Part shown: positions 1-8,789 of the stretch, piece after piece
How the letters are laid out: each line of letters begins with the position of its first letter
Numbering within the stretch: the stretch's first letter is position 1
Assembly: GCA_965221405.1 (NCBI GenBank)
Contig: CBDCSE010000002.1
Span: 1,674,001-1,738,000, forward strand
Source of the DNA: JAPOUP01 sp965221405
GTDB taxonomy: Bacteria; Pseudomonadota; Alphaproteobacteria; Rhodobacterales; Rhodobacteraceae
Length of the DNA: 64,000 bases
Direction of reading: 5' to 3'
Position numbers and translations under genes: made by a program
The notes under the pieces: model-generated
Seen by the model: only the letters and a program-made list of their open reading frames with translations
What the model was told of the DNA's origin: nothing
Database searches by the model: none

Positions 1-287
1 GTGGACCCTGTCGAGGAGCTGAGTTTCCTGTTTCTGACCCAGGTCACGCCGTCAAACACGCTGCCAATCAGGCGCCCTCTGAGAACGCTCCTTTACCAGG
101 CCATAATGGAAACGACTGTGCGCTAGATTTCTTTGGCCCTTATCTCGGCGACCGCCCTGAACGTGGCGGTGGAACTGGACACGCGCCCGCCCGGTCTCCG
201 GCTTCCGGATGTTCGTGCGCTCGATGATGGTATGGCACCACTTGGGTGGCCCGTTTCGCCCAAATCATGGGCATACCGTTCCCTTCA
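1..287. other. No recognisable gene
   Basis: I see no convincing coding frame in this edge segment. Short open frames exist on both strands, but none has a familiar motif or a good ribosome binding site. It may be decayed sequence downstream of the small gene at 288-563. Confidence 0.4.
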
Positions 288-563
288 CTAACCGCCGTCC
301 TCCGATGGTGTGTCAGTGTCCGCGATGGCCGGGAAACTCGAAAAGTCCAGGAAGTCCATGCCGGGCCGCGACAGTAGCCCCTCGATGCGCGACACGCGGA
401 CCCGCACGTCAGCGACGTCGGCGCGCACACCGGAGATCTCGGCCCTGACCTGCGAAAAGCTCTCGCGCATGTCGCCACGCAACTGTCCCTGACCAGTCAC
501 GATGACCGCCGCCAGGGCAACTCCAGTCCCGATTATCGTAACTATGACGCCAGCTTCATTCAT
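288..563 (-). CDS. Small membrane-anchored coiled-coil protein
   Basis: This encodes about 91 residues. An N-terminal hydrophobic segment (residues 4-22) is followed by a charged stretch in which R/D/V positions recur at heptad-like spacing (SQVRAEISGVRADVADVRV), as expected for a coiled coil. It then carries an RIEGLL motif and an acidic tail. Small proteins with one membrane helix, such a coiled coil and an R-x-EGLL motif are common hypothetical proteins; no function is known to me. I chose the ATG at MNEAGV because the hydrophobic segment starts directly after it. The ribosome binding site is weak. It stands alone, about 500 bases from the sugar operon. Confidence 0.5.
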   Translation of the reverse strand: MNEAGVIVTIIGTGVALAAVIVTGQGQLRGDMRESFSQVRAEISGVRADVADVRVRVSRIEGLLSRPGMDFLDFSSFPAIADTDTPSEDGG

Positions 564-1096
564 ATTTTCAACATAAGCGTGACATCCAGTCCGGTCAACA
601 TTCACGCCGCCATCCGGCGAAACGACCTATCCCCGCTCGAAGAACGTGGAATGGTGGAACCGCATCGGGGCGGCGATCCGTATGGTAACCAAGGGAACTA
701 CCAAACAAAGACGCGGCTCCGGCGGCGTGTGCCTCTATCCACCACGTTCCATCCGACGGTGTCGCCCGGAATCTGGGAGGGCCGTTCACCGCCTGCTTTT
801 CCATAACCCTCCCTTTCTGCCACGTCCCCGTCGTGCAGGACATCCGGTGTCCCGAGACCGTTGCCTCTTCAGGGGACGGTTTTCCACAGGGCTCCGGCCC
901 TGCGTTAGCAGTATACCTGTTGGGACACAGTTACGGATCCGAAATCAGTCAACTGGAACGAGCGGGACAAAACATACGACCACCCTCCAACCATCCGATG
1001 CCCGAATGCCTCGACATCAAGGGGAAGAGTCCTCGTTCCCGGTTTTGGGACGTCCGCGCCCGGCCTTGGCATGGCAGATCATGCAGACGCCTGCAA
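564..1096. other. Intergenic, mostly non-coding
   Basis: No gene is clearly supported. The best candidate is a 69-residue minus-strand frame from about 804 to 595 (starting MEKQAVNGPP), which has a GGGAGG-type ribosome binding site but no recognisable motif. The other open frames are inconsistent with one another. Confidence 0.35.
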
Positions 1097-2215
1097 TCAC
1101 TGTTTCGCCATTCGGCGCACCGTCCCGATCTCGATTTCGCGGCCGGTGACACGCGATTCGACTGCGGCAAAGACCAGCGCGAGCGACCGGAGATTTCCCG
1201 CGGCTCCGTTCAAAGGCTCCCGATCTTCCTCAATCGCGCACATAAGTTCGCCCATAGCGCCTCGGAAACCATCGTTGAACCACTGGCCTTTCAGTGCCGG
1301 ACGGGCAACGCCTGCCGATGTGGTCAACTGAACCGCCTGCGTGCCGAGGTCGGGCCCATCGCTCATTACACTGCCCTCAGTTCCCGCGATGAAACTCATG
1401 TCACGGGGGCCGTACGAAACCGAACCATCAAAGACAAGTGACGCCTGTCCATAATCGAGCCGGACCATGGCCTGCGCCATCAGTGGCGCTTTCGCCGTCT
1501 GGCGAGGCGCGTGCGTGGAAGCTGCAAACACGCTTCGCGCCCGATCTCCAATCACTGAAACAATGAAATCGAACCAATGAATGCCGAAATCATACAGAAT
1601 CAGATCCCTCATTCGGTCGAACCGGGTTCCCGTAACCCAGCCATGGTCCCAATGTATCGAGGCATGTGCGGAAACGACCTCGCCGATCAATCCCGTCCGG
1701 ACGACCTCCCGCATGAAGGCCATGTGCGGTGCCCAGCGTCCATTCTGGTTTACGGCAAGCCTCACCCCTTTGTCCGCGGCCAACCGCACAAGATGGTCAC
1801 CGTCGTCCAGATCGAGAACAAACGGTTTCTGCGTCAGTACATGCTTACCCGCCTCAAGCGCAGCTTCAATTAACGGAAGCCGGTCGGCCGGATGCGGGGT
1901 GAGGTCCACAATTCCGACCTCGGGGTCATCCAGAACCTGCCGCCAGTCTTCGGTCACCCGCGAAGACGGACTGTACTCAGCCGCCCGGGACTTCGCCTTT
2001 GAGCGGGTCCGGCCGCAGATCCATGTAACTTCCCAGCCAGCGGTTCGATAGGCCTCCAGATGGCTTGCCGAGATTCCGCCGGCACCGATAAGGCCAATCT
2101 TCGGCGCCGGACCTTTCGGAACCGGTGGCAGGTACGGAAGATCCGGTGCAGCAACATCTGGCATGGGGATTGATTTCAGGGCATAGGCCTCCACGTCGGG
2201 CATTTCGGCGGTCAT
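1097..2215 (-). CDS. Gfo/Idh/MocA-family oxidoreductase
   Basis: NAD(P)-dependent sugar or polyol dehydrogenase of the Gfo/Idh/MocA family, 372 residues. The Rossmann nucleotide-binding motif GLIGAGGIS is near residue 42, after an unusually long N-terminal lead. The usual EKP motif is QKP here (LTQKPFVLD, near residue 129). The C-terminal half is the alpha/beta substrate domain. The start codon overlaps the stop of the upstream gene (2212-3288) by 4 bases, so the two are translationally coupled. It is the last gene of a minus-strand sugar ABC operon. Members oxidise inositols, glucosides or anhydrosugars; the substrate cannot be told from sequence. Confidence 0.85.
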   Translation of the reverse strand: MTAEMPDVEAYALKSIPMPDVAAPDLPYLPPVPKGPAPKIGLIGAGGISASHLEAYRTAGWEVTWICGRTRSKAKSRAAEYSPSSRVTEDWRQVLDDPEVGIVDLTPHPADRLPLIEAALEAGKHVLTQKPFVLDLDDGDHLVRLAADKGVRLAVNQNGRWAPHMAFMREVVRTGLIGEVVSAHASIHWDHGWVTGTRFDRMRDLILYDFGIHWFDFIVSVIGDRARSVFAASTHAPRQTAKAPLMAQAMVRLDYGQASLVFDGSVSYGPRDMSFIAGTEGSVMSDGPDLGTQAVQLTTSAGVARPALKGQWFNDGFRGAMGELMCAIEEDREPLNGAAGNLRSLALVFAAVESRVTGREIEIGTVRRMAKQ

Positions 2216-3288
2216 GGCAGGAGTTCAAGCGTTCGCTTCTCGGAGGCTGACCTGACCGCCGTGTCCACAACGCGCTGCGCTGTCAGGCAGAGTTCCGGCT
2301 CCAGCGGCCCGCCAATCGGTTCGCCACGCTGGATGCAGCCAATCACGTATTCGATTCCGTTGCGTCGACCTCGCGGGAGTGTGTCAACCGGAACTGGGTG
2401 GGGTTCCGGCCGGTCGCGTGTCTGTACCGTAACGTGGTCGGCGTAGTCATAGGATGATATGGTTCCATCCGATCCGACGAAGACGAAGCCACATTTCGGC
2501 TGTGGCTGGATCGTCCAGGGATCGGTGAACGTACCCCACCTTGTTTCCATCTTGGAAAGGCCGCGGGCATAACGGCAGACGGCGATCGCGTGCTGGTCTA
2601 CCTCAATACCCGGCGTTTCATCCACTGTGCAGGTGACTTCGTATGGCGCCTCACCACCCCGATACCATGTCCCGAGTGTCGCGCCGTATCCGAGATAGTC
2701 AAGCAGGCTTCCGCCGCCCGAAGCCTTACTATACCACCATGATGTCGGCTTCCGGCGCTCGACCTCCTCCGGGCTAACCACGACTTTGTCCGCGAGATGA
2801 TACAATGGCCCCCGGTTCCCGCCGTAGGAATGCACTTCGTTCAGCCGTCCGATCAGGCCCTCATCGATCAGCCGTTTCGCCGTAACATGACTCTCGACCC
2901 AGGCCAGTGGCCAGTTTATGGCCATTTTCCCGCCAGTGCTCCGCATGGCATTGATCATCCGCCGAGCGTCCCCGGCCGATGCCGCGAACGGCTTCTCGAC
3001 GAACAGATTCATGACATGCGGTGCAAGGCGCTCGGTGTAGTCGGCATGGCTGGCGGTCGTCGAACAAAGTATCGCCATGTCATAAGGGCCAGCCGCCATG
3101 CAGGCGTCGAAATCCGTGAACACCCTGTCGGAAGGAATCGAGAACGTCTCCGCGGCACCCCGCATCCTGACCGGATCCGGATCGAATATCCCGGCGATCT
3201 CAGCCTCTTCGTACTCGAAGACCTGCCGCAGGAGATCACCCATATGCATGTGGTCGAAACTCACTCCGACAATCCGAAAAGGGTTCAT
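2212..3288 (-). CDS. Gfo/Idh/MocA-family oxidoreductase
   Basis: A second family dehydrogenase, 358 residues from the chosen start. The N-terminus (FRIVGVSFDHMHMGDLL) has a divergent dinucleotide loop in place of the usual GxGxxG, which is seen in some family members. The EKP motif is present (NLFVEKPFAA, near residue 95). I start at MNPFRI rather than two codons upstream because GGAG lies 6 bases before this ATG. It sits 12 bases after the permease gene and overlaps the next dehydrogenase by 4 bases. Two adjacent members suggest successive oxidation and reduction of one sugar, for example via a 3-keto intermediate; that is inference. Confidence 0.85.
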   Translation of the reverse strand: MNPFRIVGVSFDHMHMGDLLRQVFEYEEAEIAGIFDPDPVRMRGAAETFSIPSDRVFTDFDACMAAGPYDMAILCSTTASHADYTERLAPHVMNLFVEKPFAASAGDARRMINAMRSTGGKMAINWPLAWVESHVTAKRLIDEGLIGRLNEVHSYGGNRGPLYHLADKVVVSPEEVERRKPTSWWYSKASGGGSLLDYLGYGATLGTWYRGGEAPYEVTCTVDETPGIEVDQHAIAVCRYARGLSKMETRWGTFTDPWTIQPQPKCGFVFVGSDGTISSYDYADHVTVQTRDRPEPHPVPVDTLPRGRRNGIEYVIGCIQRGEPIGGPLEPELCLTAQRVVDTAVRSASEKRTLELLP

Positions 3289-3300
3289 GATCATCTCCTG

Positions 3301-4275
3301 TCAGTTCTGTTCCGTGAAGCGCACATGTAGAGCGGTGACAGTCAGGATTATCAGGCCGAACAGGATTCGCCGGGCGCCTTCCGGCATCTGAAGAAGTGTC
3401 AGCATAGTACCAAGGACTGTCAGGATCAGCGCACCGATGACTGCTCCCGCATATGAACCACGCCCGCCAAAAATTGACGTCCCGCCGATCACCGCCGCCG
3501 CCACCGAGGGAAGCAGCAATGGATTGGCGAGCGACAGCGAAGGTGCCCGGATCATTCCAATATATAGAAGACCCGTGATCCCCGCGATAAGGGCCGAGAG
3601 CGCGTAGAGCGCGAGGTATACCTGCCAGCAGCGGGCCCCCGACAGGCGGGATGCATGCTCGTTGGAACCGAGCGCGAACAGAAGGCGTCCAAATCCAGTG
3701 AACCGTAAGCCCACCAAAACCAGAACTGAAAACGGAACGAAAAGGAACAGCCCGTTGGGAATCCCGAAAGAACGCCCGATTCCCAGCCATTCCAGAAAGC
3801 GGGGAATTTCGGTTCCGGTAGCGATGACGAACCGCTGGTAAACCTGAAGGCAGCCAGTCGCGACCAAGCCGGTCCCAAGCGTCATGATCAACGGATGGAC
3901 ACGCGCCACGCCAACTCCGAAACCATTCAAGAGACCCACGATAAGCGCGGCACCCAAAGCCACGCCGACACCGGCTGGCACCCCGAACAGCGGGGTGACT
4001 GTAGCCACAACAAACGCCGAAACCGTAGCGACGGCGCCCACCGACAGATCAATGCCCGCGGTTAACATTGTAAGCACCTGGCAGGCCGCCAGCATTGCCA
4101 GTGGAGTGGCGAATTTTACGGTGTTTCCAAGCCAGAAGGGGTTGATGATTCCCGGTCGCAGCAGTTCCAGCACACCGGAAAGCATGAACAGCAGCGCGAC
4201 CAGTGGAATCAATGGATGGTCGCGTATCAACTGACCGGCCGCGGTAAGCCGCAGCCTCTCTACCCGACCGCTCAT
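3301..4275 (-). CDS. Sugar ABC transporter permease (RbsC type)
   Basis: Inner-membrane permease of the ribose/xylose/inositol (CUT2) ABC family, 324 residues with about 8-10 hydrophobic segments. The family signature AGIDLSVGAV (near residue 72) and the late glycine-rich loop (AAVIGGTSIFGGRGSYAGAVIG, abbreviated here as IGGTSIFGGRGS) are clear. Its start overlaps the stop of the second permease gene by 4 bases. With that gene it should form the heterodimeric channel served by the ATPase at 5225-6733 and the binding protein at 6808-7827. Confidence 0.9.
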   Translation of the reverse strand: MSGRVERLRLTAAGQLIRDHPLIPLVALLFMLSGVLELLRPGIINPFWLGNTVKFATPLAMLAACQVLTMLTAGIDLSVGAVATVSAFVVATVTPLFGVPAGVGVALGAALIVGLLNGFGVGVARVHPLIMTLGTGLVATGCLQVYQRFVIATGTEIPRFLEWLGIGRSFGIPNGLFLFVPFSVLVLVGLRFTGFGRLLFALGSNEHASRLSGARCWQVYLALYALSALIAGITGLLYIGMIRAPSLSLANPLLLPSVAAAVIGGTSIFGGRGSYAGAVIGALILTVLGTMLTLLQMPEGARRILFGLIILTVTALHVRFTEQN

Positions 4276-5228
4276 CGCCTTCGGCCTTTGAGTGTCAGAA
4301 GGCCGCCAATCATGACCACAATGACCATGATCGCGCCTTCCACAATTGTTGTTACGTTCGGGTCGACCGCCATGAGCGTCAGCATCAGACGGATCAGGCG
4401 CAGGATGAAAACGGCGATGATCGGGCCGAGTAGCCCTCCGCGACCTCCACCCAGCATCACGCCACCTAGCACCACGGCGGCAACGGAGGACAGAAGATAG
4501 GGGCCGGGCACAGGCTCGCCAATGCCGGTAAGCATCGTCAATGACAGGCCACCGAGCGCACAGAACAGCCCGGCGACCGCGTAGGCCGCCACTCTTGTGC
4601 GCCCCACGGCAACACCCGAGCGGAACGCGGCGGATCTGTCCGAACCTGTTGCATAGATCGATAGGCCGAGTCTCGAGCGCTTAACGGGCATCCAGACGAC
4701 AGCAATGCAGAAGGCCATGAGAATCAAGGCCCTCGGTACCCAATCCACCACACCGCCAAGCCCACCGACCACCGAAGCCATTAACCAGTCCGCCACCGCG
4801 CCGCCGGGAGCCTCGAGGATCAGAAGCGCAACTCCCTCCCAGACAAACAACATCGCCAATGTCACCACGATGTCCGGCACCTTGGTCAGGACAACAAGCG
4901 ATCCGTTGACGGCACCCATAACGACACCGACCAGAAGCGTAAGGAATGTCACCGCGACGCTAGACCCGTCGCCGGCGTGCTGCATGAGAACGGCCGCCGT
5001 GACACCTGTTACAGCCATCATTGAGGCAACCGACAGGTCTATGCCACCGACAATCACCACCACCGCCATAGCCGCTGTGGCGAAAGCGAATGGAAGCGCC
5101 GCACGGGCCAGGGATTCAACTCCCGATACCCCGAATTCAGGCTGGATCAGTTTCGTTACCCCAAGCAGCGCGGCCAGCAGCGCGGCCAGACCGATGTTCC
5201 ACGCATGCTTTCCGATCCATCGGGTCAT
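4272..5228 (-). CDS. Sugar ABC transporter permease (RbsC type)
   Basis: Second CUT2-type permease, 318 residues. Signature VGGIDLSVASMMAVTG lies near residue 61, and VVLGGVMLGGGRGGLLG near residue 248. It overlaps the ATPase gene upstream (ATGA) and the other permease downstream (ATGA), so the three membrane-complex genes are translationally coupled and probably made in fixed ratio. A heteromeric permease pair with a duplicated ATPase is normal for this family. Confidence 0.9.
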   Translation of the reverse strand: MTRWIGKHAWNIGLAALLAALLGVTKLIQPEFGVSGVESLARAALPFAFATAAMAVVVIVGGIDLSVASMMAVTGVTAAVLMQHAGDGSSVAVTFLTLLVGVVMGAVNGSLVVLTKVPDIVVTLAMLFVWEGVALLILEAPGGAVADWLMASVVGGLGGVVDWVPRALILMAFCIAVVWMPVKRSRLGLSIYATGSDRSAAFRSGVAVGRTRVAAYAVAGLFCALGGLSLTMLTGIGEPVPGPYLLSSVAAVVLGGVMLGGGRGGLLGPIIAVFILRLIRLMLTLMAVDPNVTTIVEGAIMVIVVMIGGLLTLKGRRR

Positions 5229-6733
5229 GTTCGCCCCCCGCAGGCCTCCCGGGATGACAGGCCATATGCCGCTCGAACAAGCGTCGATTCATTGGCGTCG
5301 CGCGCGGCGAAAGTGGCCACGACGCGGCCGTTGAAGATCACCAACACGCGATCACAGGCAAGCGGAACTTCGTCCAGTTCCGAAGTGTAATACAGAATCG
5401 ACGCGCCCCGTTCGGCCAGTTGGCGAACCAGAGGGTATATCTGCCGCTTCGTACGCACATCAATGCCGCGGGTCGGATCGAACAGAAGCAGCATCCTGAA
5501 GCCAACCGCCAGCCACCTGCCGATCGTCACTTTCTGCTGGTTACCCCCCGATAGTCGCCGCACCGCGCCCTGGGCACGGGTATCGATCTGCAGTCGATTG
5601 ATCGTTTCGCTCACGCTGGCCCGTTCGCGCCGCAACCGGATTGGACCCCATCCACCGAGGCGAGTCGAGAACGGGAGTGCGATGTTCTCATGAACCGATC
5701 GCTCCATCAGAAGGGCCTCGGCCCTATCGCCTGGAACATAGGCAAACCCGGCCGCAATCGCATCAGCCGGATGCCGGAAACTGACCGGCGTTCCGTCGAC
5801 CAGTATTGAGCCACGGTCAGGCCGCAGCAGTCCCGAGAGAGCCTCGAATAGCTCCTCCTGACCCTGGCCTTCCAGAGCCACGAGGCCAAGGACCTCTCCG
5901 GGATGGATCTCGAACGAGACATCTGACAGTTTCCCGCCCAGCGCGAGACCCTCGACCTCAAGTCTTGGCCGTCCCCGGTGAGGGGCAACATGACTGACGC
6001 CCGTCACCGGGGCACCGGTTTCCACGCCCGCGCCAAGCATCATTTCCACCACGCGGTCTTCGACACCAGGCTTGACAGCCAGATCGCCGACTGTAGCGCC
6101 GTCGCGCAGGATACTTGCGCGATGGCAGAGTTGCGCGATTTCCGAGAAACGGTGGCTGATGAAAATCACACCACGCCCGCACTCCGCCTGACTACGCACA
6201 ACCTTCAATGTCCGCTCAACCAGATCTGTCGGCAGCGCGGCAGTCATTTCATCGAGAAGCAGTACATCCGGATCGCACGCAATTGCTTTGGCAAGGTCGA
6301 GGATCCGCAGGGTCGCCAACGGTAGATGCCCTACCATATCGTCGAGGCGAAGGCCCCGCAGCCCCAGCTCGTTCACCCAATGCAGGAACGGTCCCTCCGG
6401 CGTGTCACTAAGACGCAGGTCGTCACGAACGTCCAGATCGGGAATGAGAGACGGTTCCTGATAGACCGGCACGAGGCCGGAGCGCCGGGCTTTGGCGGGA
6501 GAGCCGACACGTACCTCCGAACCGCGGATGGTGACATTTCCGCTGTCAGGCTGTAGTGCGCCGGTGAGTATCTTTACGAATGTCGACTTACCTGCGCCGT
6601 TCGCACCGACCAGCGCCACGATCTCGCCAGCGTTGACTCTCAGACTGGCATCGCTCAACGCCCTCACAGTGCCGAAGCTCTTCGAGACGCCTTTGGCATC
6701 GAGCAGCGGCACGGCCTGTTCCTCAGCTGTCAT
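5225..6733 (-). CDS. Sugar ABC transporter ATP-binding protein (RbsA type)
   Basis: A duplicated ATPase of about 502 residues that energises the sugar importer. The first half has an intact Walker A (GANGAGKST) and Walker B (DVLLLDEMTAAL). The second half has the degenerate Walker A typical of RbsA proteins (LEGQGQEELF) and a clear signature motif LSGGNQQKV. An in-frame start 16 codons upstream exists, but I prefer the ATG at 6733 (MTAEEQ) because GAGGAG lies 4 bases before it. It sits between the binding-protein gene and the permeases. Putting the binding protein first fits its higher expression. Confidence 0.9.
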   Translation of the reverse strand: MTAEEQAVPLLDAKGVSKSFGTVRALSDASLRVNAGEIVALVGANGAGKSTFVKILTGALQPDSGNVTIRGSEVRVGSPAKARRSGLVPVYQEPSLIPDLDVRDDLRLSDTPEGPFLHWVNELGLRGLRLDDMVGHLPLATLRILDLAKAIACDPDVLLLDEMTAALPTDLVERTLKVVRSQAECGRGVIFISHRFSEIAQLCHRASILRDGATVGDLAVKPGVEDRVVEMMLGAGVETGAPVTGVSHVAPHRGRPRLEVEGLALGGKLSDVSFEIHPGEVLGLVALEGQGQEELFEALSGLLRPDRGSILVDGTPVSFRHPADAIAAGFAYVPGDRAEALLMERSVHENIALPFSTRLGGWGPIRLRRERASVSETINRLQIDTRAQGAVRRLSGGNQQKVTIGRWLAVGFRMLLLFDPTRGIDVRTKRQIYPLVRQLAERGASILYYTSELDEVPLACDRVLVIFNGRVVATFAARDANESTLVRAAYGLSSREACGGRT

Positions 6734-6807
6734 CGCGCTCCTCGGAGCCGCGGCGGGCGATAGGGACGCCCTCCGCACCACCGGGCTTCGGGAGGGGATG
6801 GATCACG

Positions 6808-7827
6808 TCAACTGCCGGGACCTTCGCAAGCTATGATGTCGTCCATCGAATATGTCGTCCAGCCCGGCACCGAAACGGACACTGGCCATTCGGGGTCGAG
6901 ACTGGGGTTCTGGGCGGCGGCGATCATTTCACGACCATCCTCCGAGGTGTTTTCCCACAGGACAGGCTCAACAAGAACCGTGCGGTTCTCCGGGACATCG
7001 CCGCGGAGGATCCGTAGCGCGAGCGTTATCCCCGCCCCACCGACTGACCCCGGATTGGTCACCGCGGCGCCCTGAAGGCCCTCCACGTCCTGAAGCATTG
7101 CGACAAACCCGGCGTTATCCGCACCCACGATCGGAACGAGAGGTGCGCCGGACTCCAGAAACGCATCGACGATCACGTTGTCGATGCCTGACGTCCAGAC
7201 ACCGTCGAACGGAATCCCCGTGGCGATGAAGTCAAATATCTGCTGTTTGCCCTGATCCTGCTGCCAACCGGTGAAGACCTCGTGAACGACCTGGATATCC
7301 GCGAATTCAGCCAGCGCCCTGGAGAAGCCGTCATGGCGGTCATTGTCCGCCGACGTCCCTGCGGCACCCCGCATATAAACGACATCGCCTTTGCCACCTA
7401 ACCGTTCGAACAGCCAGCGCGCGCCCAGATAGGCATATTCAGACTGGTTGTTGGAAAGGATGTAAGCACCCTCCGCGGTCACGCCCTGATCGACCGCAAC
7501 CACGACAATACCGGCGTCGATGGCATCCTGAATAGCGGAATTGAGCGCATCGGGATTGGCCGGATTGAGTACGATTGCGTCGACCCCGGCCTCGATCAGG
7601 TTGCGGATGTCTTCGATCTGGCCAGCGGCGTCCGTGTTCCTGTGCGCGACAACCAGTTTCTCGACCTCCCCCGAAACCCGGGCCTGCGCCCGCATGGCAC
7701 AGATCATCTGCTCACGCCACCCATTGCCCTGAACGGTGTTTGAAACGCCGATCGAATAGCCTTCGGCAAAAGTGGCCGAAGCAAGTCCCAGAGCGAACCC
7801 GACCGCGGTTAACGTCAGTAGTCTCAT
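6808..7827 (-). CDS. Periplasmic sugar-binding protein (CUT2 ABC importer)
   Basis: Substrate-binding protein of 339 residues from the preferred start MRLLTLTAVG. It has an N-terminal signal peptide ending in ASATFAEG. The periplasmic-binding-protein type 1 fold is visible in GVSNTVQGNGWREQM, in the D-A-I-V-L-N-P-A-N motif (DAIVLNPANPDAL) and in DQGVTAEGAYILSNNQ, as in ribose-binding proteins. GGAG lies 9 bases upstream of the chosen ATG; a start 17 codons further up would put a charged extension before the signal peptide. It presumably delivers a sugar or polyol to the permeases. Confidence 0.88.
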   Translation of the reverse strand: MRLLTLTAVGFALGLASATFAEGYSIGVSNTVQGNGWREQMICAMRAQARVSGEVEKLVVAHRNTDAAGQIEDIRNLIEAGVDAIVLNPANPDALNSAIQDAIDAGIVVVAVDQGVTAEGAYILSNNQSEYAYLGARWLFERLGGKGDVVYMRGAAGTSADNDRHDGFSRALAEFADIQVVHEVFTGWQQDQGKQQIFDFIATGIPFDGVWTSGIDNVIVDAFLESGAPLVPIVGADNAGFVAMLQDVEGLQGAAVTNPGSVGGAGITLALRILRGDVPENRTVLVEPVLWENTSEDGREMIAAAQNPSLDPEWPVSVSVPGWTTYSMDDIIACEGPGS

Positions 7828-7874
7828 GTCAGAATTCTCCTTTACTATGTGCGCCTTCAGAACCGGCTTCCATT

Positions 7875-8789
7875 TCATTTCACGAATGGAGACAGCACGT
7901 CACGGGCCAGCAGGAACCCGCGCCTCACCTTGTTTTCTTCGCCCTCAAACACCCGGTCCTCGTGCTCGATTATGACGGGCCCGTCATATCCCACCCCATA
8001 GAGATTCGAGAAAAACCCGCTCCAGTCAACATCACCCAGACCACAAAGTCGTGGGACCTGCCAGCCGATCCCGACGGACATCACGCCGTTTTCGTAGAGT
8101 CCATCACGGTCGATCATAACATCCTTGGCGTGGACATGCACCATACGGTCCCCGAATTCCCGAATGAAACGGCCTTGGTCAATCATCTGCCAGACCAGAT
8201 GCGATGGATCGAAATTCATGCCTACACCCTCGCGCCATTCATCGAGAATGCGTCGCCAGATGCGCGGCGAATAGGCTATGTTATGACCACCTGGCCATTC
8301 GTCCCGACTGAAGATCATCGGGCAGTTCTCGAAAGCCAGTGTCACGCCTTCGTCGCGCGCATGGCCAATTATGTCGGGAAATATCCGATGCGCACGGGCC
8401 CAGTTCTCGTCAAGGCTCAGCGTCCGGTCGCCGCCCAGAAAGGTGTTGACCACTCCAACGCCAAGCGCTCCCGCCGCGGAGATTACCTTTTTGAGATGCC
8501 CGATCACCTCGGTGCGATGACCCGCATCGGCGTGAAGAGGGTTTGGATAGTAACCGAGACCGGAAATTTCGACACCCGTTTCCGCAAGACGCTCCACTAT
8601 CTCCGATCCCTGTGCTGCGGTGAGTCCGTCAACATCGATATGGCATGTTCCGGCATAGCGCCGCGCCGCGCCGCCGCCTGAAGGCCAGCAGGCGATTTCA
8701 AGCGCTTCCAGCCCGACCGATGCAGCCCAGTCAGCGACGTCAAACAGGTCCGTTTCCGGGAACGGAGCGGTCAGAAGGCCAAGTTTCAT
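7875..8789 (-). CDS. Sugar phosphate isomerase/epimerase (TIM barrel)
   Basis: Xylose-isomerase-like/AP-endonuclease-2 TIM barrel of 304 residues. Likely metal ligands are E in TLAFENCPM, D and H in NFDPSHLVWQ, H in HVHAKDV and E in IIEHEDRVF. The start MKLGLLTAPF is preferred over one 14 codons upstream because the upstream residues (GRDSGCPGSRGKD) do not look like family sequence. It overlaps the oxidoreductase upstream by 4 bases. Next to Gfo/Idh/MocA enzymes such proteins often isomerise or epimerise keto sugars or inosose (IolE/IolI-like roles). Confidence 0.85.
   Translation of the reverse strand: MKLGLLTAPFPETDLFDVADWAASVGLEALEIACWPSGGGAARRYAGTCHIDVDGLTAAQGSEIVERLAETGVEISGLGYYPNPLHADAGHRTEVIGHLKKVISAAGALGVGVVNTFLGGDRTLSLDENWARAHRIFPDIIGHARDEGVTLAFENCPMIFSRDEWPGGHNIAYSPRIWRRILDEWREGVGMNFDPSHLVWQMIDQGRFIREFGDRMVHVHAKDVMIDRDGLYENGVMSVGIGWQVPRLCGLGDVDWSGFFSNLYGVGYDGPVIIEHEDRVFEGEENKVRRGFLLARDVLSPFVK

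Noticed and set aside
833..1441. A long plus-strand open frame over the end of the first oxidoreductase
   Set aside because: It overlaps a clear Gfo/Idh/MocA gene on the other strand and has no recognisable motif or ribosome binding site.
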